A stretch of DNA of 49,042 nucleotides from Patescibacteria group bacterium (lineage in GTDB: Bacteria > Patescibacteriota > Saccharimonadia > Saccharimonadales > Saccharimonadaceae), in assembly GCA_913775275.1 (NCBI GenBank), contig CAJYIP010000059.1, positions 1-49,042 of the forward strand, read 5' to 3'. The notes below the pieces were generated by a model. It ran no database searches, had not been told where the DNA came from, and was given only the letters and a program-made list of their open reading frames with translations. The position numbers and the translations under genes were made by a program. Below, piece after piece: positions 40,348 through 48,993 of the stretch (within the stretch, counting starts at the first letter, position 1; every line of letters begins with the position of its first letter).

Positions 40348-41556
40348 ATGAAAGACATCCAAAATGCAGTCGAAGTGAGTAGTGTATACAAAAACTTTGT
40401 ATTACCGCACGAACGTACAGATTCAATAAAATCGTTATTCATATCTCCATTCAAAAAGAGAATGAAAGCCGAGACTCAGCACGCCCTCAAAGATATTTCT
40501 TTTTCAGTCAAAAAAGGTGAATTCTTCGGTATAGTTGGACGTAACGGAAGTGGAAAAAGTACGCTATTGAAGATGATTGCTGGTATCTATCAACCATCCT
40601 CTGGAACAATTGATGTTGAAGGAAGGCTTGTACCGTTTATTGAGCTTGGTGTAGGATTCAACCCTGAATTAACGGGTCGCGAAAATGTATTTCTTAACGG
40701 TGCTTTAATGGGATTTTCTCGTAAAGAAATATTTGACAAGTATGATGCAATTGTTGATTTTGCGGAAATCAAAACCTTTATGGATCAGAAACTAAAAAAT
40801 TATTCTTCCGGTATGCAAGTACGACTCGCATTTTCTGTAGCTACTATACTTGCAGAATCAGATGTTCTTATAATAGATGAAGTCCTAGCGGTTGGTGATG
40901 CTTCATTTCAAAAAAAATGTTTTGCGTATTTTCGTCAATTAAAAAAAGCTAAGAAAACAGTTATCTTCGTCAGTCATGATATGAATGCGGTTTTAGAATA
41001 TTGCGATCGTGCAATTCTTATAGAAGGAGGAGACAAAATAATTGATGGTAGTACAGCCGAAGTAGCCGCCGCTTACAACCGTATGTTTAATGACCCCGAT
41101 GCTAAAAAATCAAACCTTGCTAAAGTGAAAAAGCGGTGGGGTACTGAAGAAGTAACTATTAAGAGTATTGATGAGAAACCAACATTGATTAAAGCTGTTG
41201 ATGAAAAGTTACGTATCGGCCTTACTATTCAGGCGAAAAAAGTATTTAAAGGCAAGGTTATCGCTGGGTTCAAGATAAAAGATAGTGACAATAAACCACT
41301 TATTGGTACAAATACGCACATTAAGAAAATAGATATAGATTTGATAGACGGCGCTGCAGCACATATAACATGGGATATACCTGTAATATTTAATGATGGT
41401 TTTTATTCTATAGATATCGTTCTTGAATCAGAAAACTATAATAGTACTTTTGATTTCTGGACGGACGCTATCAAGTTTGAAGTTCAGCGTAAAGAGCAGA
41501 GCTCCTATGAAATAAATCCAGTAATTACTACAAAACTGGAACATGTCACGAAATAA
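40348..41556 (+). CDS. wzt: Polysaccharide ABC exporter ATPase Wzt with C-terminal carbohydrate-binding-like domain
   Basis: 402 aa. The ABC domain has Walker A GRNGSGKSTLL near residue 65, the FIELGVGFNPELTGRENVFLNG loop of this subfamily, the signature YSSGMQVRLAF near 151 and Walker B VLIIDEVLAVGD near 172. From about residue 235 a beta-rich domain (LRIGLTIQAKKVFKGKVIAGFKIKD ... DGFYSIDIVLES) matches the position of the Wzt C-terminal domain that, in E. coli O8/O9a, recognises the finished chain. Strong GGAGGAG ribosome binding site. The 3' end overlaps the next gene by 14 bases. Confidence 0.93.
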   Translation: MKDIQNAVEVSSVYKNFVLPHERTDSIKSLFISPFKKRMKAETQHALKDISFSVKKGEFFGIVGRNGSGKSTLLKMIAGIYQPSSGTIDVEGRLVPFIELGVGFNPELTGRENVFLNGALMGFSRKEIFDKYDAIVDFAEIKTFMDQKLKNYSSGMQVRLAFSVATILAESDVLIIDEVLAVGDASFQKKCFAYFRQLKKAKKTVIFVSHDMNAVLEYCDRAILIEGGDKIIDGSTAEVAAAYNRMFNDPDAKKSNLAKVKKRWGTEEVTIKSIDEKPTLIKAVDEKLRIGLTIQAKKVFKGKVIAGFKIKDSDNKPLIGTNTHIKKIDIDLIDGAAAHITWDIPVIFNDGFYSIDIVLESENYNSTFDFWTDAIKFEVQRKEQSSYEINPVITTKLEHVTK

Positions 41557-42694
41557 ATTATATATAGACGGATTTTCCTTTGCACAGCCGCGAAAAAGTG
41601 GTATTGGCCACATAGCAGAAGGACTGTTAGTTGCGCTAGAAAAAGAAATTCGACTTAAAAATCTTAATACACGCATATATATAGTTGTTGCCTTTAATAA
41701 ACTTAAGTATGTTCAGAAGTACCACTCTGATATCATATCAATTAAAGCGTTGCCCTTACCCGCACGAATATTTAATCTCTTAAACAATCTCAATTTAGTT
41801 CTGCCACTCGATATCTTTTTAGGTCGTGGTTCGTATATATTTCCAAATTACCGTAACTGGCCTCTCCTATTTTCAAAATCCTATACATATATTCATGACT
41901 TATCCTTCATTTTATATCCAGAATATACTGAGCCTAAGAATCTCTCCTACTTGAAAAAACACATTAAACGTTGGATTAGAAGGTCTGATACGCTCATTAC
42001 TGCATCGCAATATACTAAGAATGAGATATGTGAAACATTCAATTTAAAAAGCACTTTCGTCAAAGTTGTTCCTCATGGCGTGACAATGCCCGACAAAGTA
42101 CGGTACTCGGAAGATTTTATAAGAAAAACATTAAAAAAGCATGAAGTAGCCTTTGAAAAGTATATTCTCGTGATCGGAAACATTGAACCGCGAAAGAATA
42201 TTATTAATCTTATTAATGCGTACGAAAGCCTTCCTCAGCAAACGCGCAATTCATTTGGCTTGATCATTGTTGGCGGTGGTGGATGGAAAAGCCAGTCAAT
42301 CACTGAGCGAATCGAACATTCGATAGCAGCCGGGTATAATGTATTTAGGCCAAAAAGCTACGTTACTGACGATGAACTCCAGGCTTTTTACGCACGATCT
42401 AGTCTACTCGCGATGCCGTCGTTTTACGAAGGATTTGGGTTACCTCCACTACAGGCAATGTCTTGGGGGCGACCCACATTGGTAGCAAACACCTCTTCAC
42501 TTGCTGAATTATTTGGGAACGCCTCCTTTTTAGTGGATCCAGGCAGTGTACCAGACATATGTCGCGGGTTACTACAGGCTCTAAGTGATACCGATTATAG
42601 ACACAAAGATGCGGCATATCGTATTGTTAAGCAATATTCTTGGTCAAACACTGCTCGTAAAATGTTAGAGGTATTAGATGAAAAAAATGATTAA
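41543..42694 (+). CDS. GT4-family glycosyltransferase
   Basis: 383 aa. It opens KLYIDGFSFAQPRKSGIGHIAEGLL and has TYIHDLSFILYPEY, TLITASQYTKNEI, YILVIGNIEPRKNIINLINAYE and LLAMPSFYEGFGLPPLQAMSWGRPTLV (donor site with the EX7E pair). It probably adds a mannose- or rhamnose-type residue to the growing chain. The region from here to the end of the cluster is more AT-rich than the housekeeping genes, suggesting acquisition. It is overlapped by the 80-aa gene at its 3' end. Confidence 0.92.
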   Translation: MSRNKLYIDGFSFAQPRKSGIGHIAEGLLVALEKEIRLKNLNTRIYIVVAFNKLKYVQKYHSDIISIKALPLPARIFNLLNNLNLVLPLDIFLGRGSYIFPNYRNWPLLFSKSYTYIHDLSFILYPEYTEPKNLSYLKKHIKRWIRRSDTLITASQYTKNEICETFNLKSTFVKVVPHGVTMPDKVRYSEDFIRKTLKKHEVAFEKYILVIGNIEPRKNIINLINAYESLPQQTRNSFGLIIVGGGGWKSQSITERIEHSIAAGYNVFRPKSYVTDDELQAFYARSSLLAMPSFYEGFGLPPLQAMSWGRPTLVANTSSLAELFGNASFLVDPGSVPDICRGLLQALSDTDYRHKDAAYRIVKQYSWSNTARKMLEVLDEKND

Positions 42695-42920
42695 ATTCTT
42701 ACGTGCAATTGACAAGGCTATCTTAATGACATTAGGGCTTGAGACGTCTACATATAGATACGTATCACCGAAAGCGGATAATGTGTCCGCAATGCGGCTT
42801 GCGTTAATCGATCTGTATTTTAAAGAACAGCCGGGCTTTATCAGATTTAATATCGGAAGAATGTATATAAAATTGAAACACATTGCCGGCAAAATTATGA
42901 GATGGTTGATGGGGAAGTGA
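42678..42920 (+). CDS. Small basic ORFan in the glycosyltransferase operon (80 aa)
   Basis: Not recognised. It overlaps the preceding GT gene by 17 bases and ends one base before the next start. AGAGG lies about nine bases before its ATG, so it fits the operon. The sequence is Lys-rich and amphipathic (MIKFLRAIDKAILMTLGLET, FNIGRMYIKLKHIAGKIMRW) with no clear transmembrane helix. It might be a peripheral membrane or GT-partner protein. The tight packing is the main support for its being real. Confidence 0.65.
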   Translation: MKKMIKFLRAIDKAILMTLGLETSTYRYVSPKADNVSAMRLALIDLYFKEQPGFIRFNIGRMYIKLKHIAGKIMRWLMGK

Positions 42921-42921
42921 T

Positions 42922-44637
42922 ATGAAAAAGAAGATAATTATATTTGATGGGCAGCTTTTTCAGACTCAGGCATGGCATCGCGGTATGGGCAGGTATGTTA
43001 TTCAAATGATGAAGCATATGTCCGAACAATTTAATGTCAGTGACACAAAGGCTTATATCATATTTAACAATCGCATTGAGACTGAAGCGATTCGCTTCGA
43101 AACTATCGAATATGTCGCACCGAATTTCCAGCATATCCATGTAGATCTACCACTCCCTAATAAGAAACAAACAAATGAAGACGAATACGTAAAAGCGCTC
43201 GACAAGGCAATTGCGACGTCCATTAGCGCTGACAATGACAATGAAAGTATATCCTATACCATTACGAGTCCTTATTCATTTGACTTCTTCGCACAGTACC
43301 CAACGAACGCAAAAAACAAATCGATGATTTTCTATGACCTTACTCCGTTACTGCAGTGGAAAGATCTTGGGGGATATTTTCCACCGCACATGTACATGCA
43401 CAGATTTCGTCAGGTATATGAATCCGATCAAATATTTGCAATTTCGGAAACGACTCGACGAGACTGTATTGATATTTTTGGTCTCGATAATAAAAAAGTC
43501 ATCAACATAAATGGTGGTTTTACGGAACATCCAGAAAAACCCAAGGAACCAGCGCACTTTACCGTCCCAAAAAAGTACATTCTTTTTCCGACAGGTGATT
43601 TACCACATAAAAACAACGATATTGTTATGAGGGCTTTCAAACAGGTTGCCAAACACCATACTGACATAAGCTTGCTTGTCACTTCCGAGTTTTTGCCTTC
43701 CTCAAAAGATCGTCTTATGAAGTTAGCCGGTGACAGAGTAATATTCACAGGAAACGTTTCAAACGAAGAACTAGATTACCTTAATCGAAACGCAACTATT
43801 GTACTATTTGCATCTAAATATGAAGGACTTGGATTGCCGATATTAGACGCAGTTCATTACGGAAAAGCTGTTGTGGCGTCTGATATTCCTGTTTTTAGGG
43901 AAATGTCAGAGCATGCATTTCAACTTTTTAAATATGACGATGTAGACAGCGCAATACATGCTATTGAAAGTGCTATTACCACAACGAAGTCCGTCAATGA
44001 GCGTGCGTACCTTTCAATCAAGAGTAAATATACATGGAATCGTGTCGCTCAGGACTTTTTAGAAGCACTCAATTTTGATACCACTTATCTGGTAAATGAC
44101 TACCCATTACGTAATATTGCCATTCTTTCATCTAATCCAGGCATTAAAGACACGATTGCTCGCATATTAGAGCCGTTACACGGTCATATGATCACGGATA
44201 ATGTACGCGTTGATTATTTCTTTGATAGTCAAGGAGCACACCACTCAGGGCTTGAGCGGCCAACATTCCTTGATTATGTAGGGCCGCTCGTCTACGACTT
44301 ACGTGAGTTTTCACGGCGCAAGTATAATAAATATGATGCGGTATATTTTTTAGTTGATGATAAATCCTTAAGCCACAAACTCGCCATGTATATCACGGCA
44401 ATTCCAGGATATATTATCAAAGATACATCAATCTCATCAAATGATAAACTATATAGAGCAGCACGTTGGCAGGCACTTGATGAAGTGACAATATCTAACG
44501 ATAATGCTCTAGGTGAACTTCGAAGCTATCTTATAAAAACGCCAACAGATCTAGGTAAAGATCGTCGTATGACAGTTCCGCTTCCAAGATTTTTACAAAA
44601 AATTCAAATGAAACGAATGGCAAGGCAATATGAATAA
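42922..44637 (+). CDS. GT4-type glycosyltransferase with extra C-terminal domain (571 aa)
   Basis: The first 390 residues are a GT-B enzyme (IIIFDGQLFQTQAWHRGMGRYV, MIFYDLTPLLQWKD, IFAISETTRRDCI, YILFPTGDLPHKNNDIVMRAF, VLFASKYEGLGLPILDAVHYGKAVVA). The following 180 residues (YPLRNIAILSSNPGIKDTIARILEPL to the end) have a separate Rossmann-like look with DAVYFLVDDKSLSHKLAMYI, and may be a second, degenerate or helper domain. GGGGAAG precedes the ATG. The last 8 bases overlap the next gene. Confidence 0.88.
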   Translation: MKKKIIIFDGQLFQTQAWHRGMGRYVIQMMKHMSEQFNVSDTKAYIIFNNRIETEAIRFETIEYVAPNFQHIHVDLPLPNKKQTNEDEYVKALDKAIATSISADNDNESISYTITSPYSFDFFAQYPTNAKNKSMIFYDLTPLLQWKDLGGYFPPHMYMHRFRQVYESDQIFAISETTRRDCIDIFGLDNKKVININGGFTEHPEKPKEPAHFTVPKKYILFPTGDLPHKNNDIVMRAFKQVAKHHTDISLLVTSEFLPSSKDRLMKLAGDRVIFTGNVSNEELDYLNRNATIVLFASKYEGLGLPILDAVHYGKAVVASDIPVFREMSEHAFQLFKYDDVDSAIHAIESAITTTKSVNERAYLSIKSKYTWNRVAQDFLEALNFDTTYLVNDYPLRNIAILSSNPGIKDTIARILEPLHGHMITDNVRVDYFFDSQGAHHSGLERPTFLDYVGPLVYDLREFSRRKYNKYDAVYFLVDDKSLSHKLAMYITAIPGYIIKDTSISSNDKLYRAARWQALDEVTISNDNALGELRSYLIKTPTDLGKDRRMTVPLPRFLQKIQMKRMARQYE

Positions 44638-45850
44638 AATACAAAAAAGCATTTTAGTAGTAGGGACATACCCAATTCGCGAACCAAGGCACGGTGGTCA
44701 GAAAAGGCTCCATGCAATCGTAGAGGAATATAAAAAAAGATTCACTTCAGTAACATATGTTAGTGTTTTCTTTGATGGCTTCTATTCCGAATATTCTCCA
44801 ATCGATATCCCATTAGGAGAATATAGTCGTCGTCTTGTGCAGCAATCACCGATGACAGGTGATATTATCTGCGGTGAAGCAATATATAGTGATCCTGAAG
44901 TGAAAAAAAGATTCACAGAAGTCGTAAACACTCAAAATCCTGATGTGATTCATATCGAGCAGCCTTACCCGTATATTGGCTTAAAGAAACTTATATCAGA
45001 GCTTGGAATTAGTCCAAAATTAGTCTTCGGCTCGCAGAACGTCGAAGGTCCTATGAAGTCAGAAATTCTCGCAGGATACGGAACTGATGCCAAAGCGATT
45101 ATCGATATAGAGAATCAGATTACCGCACTTGAAGAAGACCTTTCGAAGCGTGCAGACTTGACTATAGCTTGTACTACCGCTGACCTAGCGGTGCATGCAA
45201 AAATGGGTGCAACAAATCTCGCACTTGCTCCTAACGGCGTTGACAGGCCAGAATTTAGTGAGAATAGTGTTCAGTATTGGCGCTCAAAGTTTCACGCTCA
45301 AGACGTAGAGTCTACCGCTTTATTTGTGGGAAGCGCACATCCGCCTAACTGGGCAGGTTTCTTATCGATGGTCGGTAAGGGGCTCGGATTCGTTCAGCGT
45401 CAACAAAGGATTGTGGCTGCTGGAAGCATCTCTGATTATTTTGATCGAGAAATTAAAGAAGACAGCTTAAATGTCCAGGATGCGACATTTTGGCTGAGAG
45501 CTTTTTCAGCAGGGAGATTGAGTGAGCCAAAGCTACAGGGTATTATTGCAGCTGCCGACGTGATACTCCTTCCCATTACAGAGGGTGGAGGATCAAATCT
45601 GAAAACAGCTGAAGCCATTATTTCAGGTAAAAAGGTAGTAGCGACAAGTCATGCTTTGAGGTCGTTTGAATGGTTTGCTGATTTTCCTGGTGTCTGGAAA
45701 GCTGATACGAAGAAAGATTTCCAGTCTGCAATCATCGAAGCATTTGCTGCGCCGCTACCTTACAGGACGAAAGAACAGACACAAAGGGCACAGGAAGTGC
45801 TTTGGCAAAACTGTCTCAAGGAAATGATTGAAGGAGTAGAGAAATTATGA
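44630..45850 (+). CDS. GT4-family glycosyltransferase
   Basis: 406 aa. N-terminal SILVVGTYPIREPRHGGQKRLHAIVEEY is the usual acceptor-domain start, with DVIHIEQPYPYIGLKKL and a Cys-containing loop (TIACTTADLAVHAKMG). The donor domain has ALFVGSAHPPNWAGF, then IIAAADVILLPITEGGGSNLKTAEAIISGKKVVAT, where the expected E-F-G-L is replaced by TEGGGSNLK, a pattern seen in the sugar-1-phosphate-like GT4/Glyco_trans_1_4 group. The stop overlaps the next start (ATGA). Confidence 0.88.
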   Translation: MNKIQKSILVVGTYPIREPRHGGQKRLHAIVEEYKKRFTSVTYVSVFFDGFYSEYSPIDIPLGEYSRRLVQQSPMTGDIICGEAIYSDPEVKKRFTEVVNTQNPDVIHIEQPYPYIGLKKLISELGISPKLVFGSQNVEGPMKSEILAGYGTDAKAIIDIENQITALEEDLSKRADLTIACTTADLAVHAKMGATNLALAPNGVDRPEFSENSVQYWRSKFHAQDVESTALFVGSAHPPNWAGFLSMVGKGLGFVQRQQRIVAAGSISDYFDREIKEDSLNVQDATFWLRAFSAGRLSEPKLQGIIAAADVILLPITEGGGSNLKTAEAIISGKKVVATSHALRSFEWFADFPGVWKADTKKDFQSAIIEAFAAPLPYRTKEQTQRAQEVLWQNCLKEMIEGVEKL

Positions 45851-47202
45851 GCCAGAACAGGGTATTGATCGATTTGACTGATATTGCCCAATGGGCGGGT
45901 CATCATGGTGGAACACAGCGTGTTGTGTACGGTATCGCAAAAAATTATTTTCTTGATGAAAATGTGTCTGTAAAGTTTTTTACGTATTCATCACATAGTA
46001 ATGAATTTATTGAAGCAGACTTTAAGCCCATTTTTGACCGCGTAGAAAACACGGTTATCGCAGCAGGGTCACGGGATTCTGTTAAATTATCACAAAAGCT
46101 ACGTATTAAGACACTCATTTTACCCTACGTCCCTAAAGCCGTACTGCGTAATGAAGAGTTAAAGAAAAAAATAAAGTCAACTATTCGGACAGGTATTCAT
46201 AATGCGCGAGCAATTAAGGGGCGTATTAAAGGTGTGTACGCGCAGGCAAAAAGTACGGTAGTTAATTCTGAAGTTGGGCGAACTGTCATCTTCAAAGAGA
46301 ACGATATTGTGCTTATTCTTGGTAAGCCATGGGATGAACCAAAACTCCAGAGCTTACTTGATGAAAAAAAATCACAAATTGGCTTCAAAGTTGTTGAGCT
46401 TGTATACGATCTGATCATAAGCCTCTACCCTCATCTTCATCACCCAAGTCTTTTCAAAAGGTATACGCAACAGATGTTTAAAGCGGGGCAGGCCTCCGAC
46501 CTTCTTTTGTCTATTTCTGAGTCGTCAAAAAATGATTTCTTGAAACTATCGAATCAGTTAGAATTAACACCACCTCCTATTGACGTCATAAGGCTGGGTG
46601 ATGAGGTGGAGATATCTATGTCCGATGATGATTTAAATGCTATCAATTTATCTGGCTATGGAGTAGAAGAAGAATATCTACTGTGTGTTGGAACCGTTGA
46701 AAATCGTAAAAATCACGCCTTATTGTATTACACCTACAAGCTTGCGCATGAAAGGGGTATCACGCTTCCGCAGCTTATAATTATCGGTGGTAATGGATGG
46801 CTATCTGATGATATACAGTATCTAATTAGAACAGACCCTGCGTTGAAAGAAAAAATAAAGATATTTTCAAATATTAATGATGTTACTCTCGCTGCGCTAT
46901 ATAAAAGAACTTTATTTACTGTTTATCCAAGTTTCTACGAAGGATGGGGGCTTCCTGTTGCGGAAGCTCTTGCTTACGGAAAAGTATGTGTTGCATCTAA
47001 ATACTCGTCTATACCTGAAGTCGGTGGTGATCTGGTAACCTATTTCTCACCCTACAGTACAGATGAGTGTCTAGCAGCTATTGTCAAGATGCTAAATGTA
47101 AAAAATCGTACTGCTCTTGAAGCTAGGATAAGTCGTGAATACAAGATGACTACATGGCATGATACATACACGCAGGTTAAGCTGTCTTTAGAAAAATTAT
47201 AA
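45847..47202 (+). CDS. GT4-family glycosyltransferase
   Basis: 451 aa. It opens RVLIDLTDIAQWAGHHGGTQRVVYGI, similar to WbpX/WbdA-like mannosyl or rhamnosyl transferases. A basic insert (RTGIHNARAIKGRIKGVYAQAKS) follows at about residues 117-140. Then come VVELVYDLIISLYPH, LLLSISESSKNDFL, YLLCVGTVENRKNHALLYY and LFTVYPSFYEGWGLPVAEALAYGKVCVA. It ends the plus-strand operon and converges on the large membrane protein gene. AAGGAG precedes the ATG. Confidence 0.9.
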   Translation: MSQNRVLIDLTDIAQWAGHHGGTQRVVYGIAKNYFLDENVSVKFFTYSSHSNEFIEADFKPIFDRVENTVIAAGSRDSVKLSQKLRIKTLILPYVPKAVLRNEELKKKIKSTIRTGIHNARAIKGRIKGVYAQAKSTVVNSEVGRTVIFKENDIVLILGKPWDEPKLQSLLDEKKSQIGFKVVELVYDLIISLYPHLHHPSLFKRYTQQMFKAGQASDLLLSISESSKNDFLKLSNQLELTPPPIDVIRLGDEVEISMSDDDLNAINLSGYGVEEEYLLCVGTVENRKNHALLYYTYKLAHERGITLPQLIIIGGNGWLSDDIQYLIRTDPALKEKIKIFSNINDVTLAALYKRTLFTVYPSFYEGWGLPVAEALAYGKVCVASKYSSIPEVGGDLVTYFSPYSTDECLAAIVKMLNVKNRTALEARISREYKMTTWHDTYTQVKLSLEKL

Positions 47203-47222
47203 ATAACTTCTTGTTATTTTTT
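47201..47222. terminator. Weak bidirectional terminator between convergent genes
   Basis: AAATAAC / GTTATTT stem with loop TTCTT and T run. It overlaps the stop codons of both genes. Confidence 0.45.
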
Positions 47223-48974
47223 GATAACGAAAGGGTATAAGGAAGGATCTGCTTGTATAGTAATCGTATTAGAACTGTCTTTAATGATGAAAGGGACGTA
47301 AGCTTCGACAGTACGTATCGATGTATCTCGATTACCGTTCACGGTAAAATAACGTGAGTTATTCATATTTAATTCGATGTCTCCAGGAGATGTTCGCTTT
47401 AGTACAATTTTATTAGGAGACCACATAATTACGGTGGCGTTATTAGATAATATGAGTGGACATCCGTCCTCATAGCCACAACGCGGAGACGGTAGTGTGT
47501 TTAAGTCTATCAGAGAGTCGTTCGCTTGAATTGTTCCTATATTGTATGTCGTTGCTTCATACTCTCTGTAGAAGTGGGGCATATCATTATCAGTGTTTTT
47601 GATTCGATTGCCTTCAGGGAAAAACAATGTAGCACCAAATTGCTTACTTTGTTCGAAACTATAGGATGAAGCGATTGAGGGCGCGGTGCGGGTTTCGTGA
47701 GATAGAATATGCTTTTGGTAGCCAAAATTTGATACATACATTTCTCCTACGCCTATTAACAAAAAAACAAGTATAAGTAGTTTGGCGTTACTTTTTGGCA
47801 ATCGAGTATACACGATAGACATGAAAATTATTACGGCAAGTATCGTAAAAATAAACCATCGTGAAGATACCCGCATACTGCTAATGACAGGAAGATGTTT
47901 TAATATGCCATAGGGAGCGAGGTCTGTGAATGCTCCCAAGCCTATTAAGAATGTCCCTATGATAGCTACGCCTATAATCCCAATATGAATTGCATTTAGT
48001 CCTTGAGGCAGTTTACGCTTATTAATGATTACTATCAAAATTAACATAATAGATATCAGGAATGCCACAATTGTCCCTACCCCAATATAAGCTGTTATTT
48101 CTTGCCATCCAAACGGAGGGGATGGGTAATTGATAAAAGAATATTGCGGCACCTTATAAGGAATCAAAAAGGCAAGTACAGATTGTGATAACGTAGCGGC
48201 ATTATCTATTAGCGTACGTGGAAATTCAAGGGCATTCTGTACTGTATATAAAAGTCTATGACCAGCGATAATTGCAAATATACCGACAGATATTGCAAGT
48301 TGTAAGAGAATATTTTTTAGATTTTTTCGATTCCTAACGACTCTGACCAGGATAATAGTCGAAATAAGTATTGATATGTGAAAGAAGGGGTTATGTATTT
48401 GAGATAACGCCATAATGCCAAACGCACAGCCAAGTAAAGCTCCGCCAATGCGACTTTTATCAAAAGTCAAAGCTAAATACGCAAAAAGAGGTGTTAGCGC
48501 ATACCAAATGAAGGTGTAATGAGACGGTAAGTGAGCAATAAAGAAGGAATTAAGTATCCAAACAAGACTCAATAATGAAGTAATAATCCAATCGGCCTTA
48601 AAATACCTTCGAAGCAAGAGGGCCATGGAAAGATAAGCAATAATTGAATAGATGATTATAGATACTTTTATCCCCATAGGCGCACCGAATATGATGGAAA
48701 GTAAGGACTGGATAGAGAAGACGCCTATTTGTGGATTTGCGTATAGAGGAGTGCCACCAGCCATCCAAGCATTCATCCAAGGAAATTGACCGTATTCCAC
48801 GACACTTATACGGATAGCTTCATACGCCTGAGCGAACATACTGAAGTCACCCCATTCAATTGAGTTTCCGGTAAAGATATATTGAGCTTCCCATATCATT
48901 AACAGGACAAGACCCAGATAGAATGCCCACCGCTTATGCGAAAGATGTAAAGAGATTTTTTTAATTAGCGGCAT
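47214..48974 (-). CDS. Large multi-pass membrane protein, GT-C/YfhO-like (586 aa)
   Basis: About twelve transmembrane helices in the first 440 residues, then an extracytoplasmic tail of about 140 residues with a possible disulfide (SPRCGYEDGCPLIL). The first loop after helix one contains an acidic motif (NSIEWGDFSMFAQAYEAIR), as expected for GT-C glycosyltransferases that use lipid-linked sugars, and the overall layout recalls YfhO-type proteins that add branch sugars to surface polymers. The activity is inferred from topology only. TGGTACAAT on the minus strand, ten bases before the ATG, suggests an almost leaderless message. Confidence 0.72.
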   Translation of the reverse strand: MPLIKKISLHLSHKRWAFYLGLVLLMIWEAQYIFTGNSIEWGDFSMFAQAYEAIRISVVEYGQFPWMNAWMAGGTPLYANPQIGVFSIQSLLSIIFGAPMGIKVSIIIYSIIAYLSMALLLRRYFKADWIITSLLSLVWILNSFFIAHLPSHYTFIWYALTPLFAYLALTFDKSRIGGALLGCAFGIMALSQIHNPFFHISILISTIILVRVVRNRKNLKNILLQLAISVGIFAIIAGHRLLYTVQNALEFPRTLIDNAATLSQSVLAFLIPYKVPQYSFINYPSPPFGWQEITAYIGVGTIVAFLISIMLILIVIINKRKLPQGLNAIHIGIIGVAIIGTFLIGLGAFTDLAPYGILKHLPVISSMRVSSRWFIFTILAVIIFMSIVYTRLPKSNAKLLILVFLLIGVGEMYVSNFGYQKHILSHETRTAPSIASSYSFEQSKQFGATLFFPEGNRIKNTDNDMPHFYREYEATTYNIGTIQANDSLIDLNTLPSPRCGYEDGCPLILSNNATVIMWSPNKIVLKRTSPGDIELNMNNSRYFTVNGNRDTSIRTVEAYVPFIIKDSSNTITIQADPSLYPFVIKK

Positions 48975-48984
48975 CTAATAGAAT

Positions 48985-48993
48985 ATTGTACCA
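48985..48993 (-). promoter_or_regulatory. Extended -10 promoter of the GT-C-like gene
   Basis: Minus-strand TGGTACAAT with a 10-base gap to ATG 48974 (leader about 4 bases). Confidence 0.45.
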
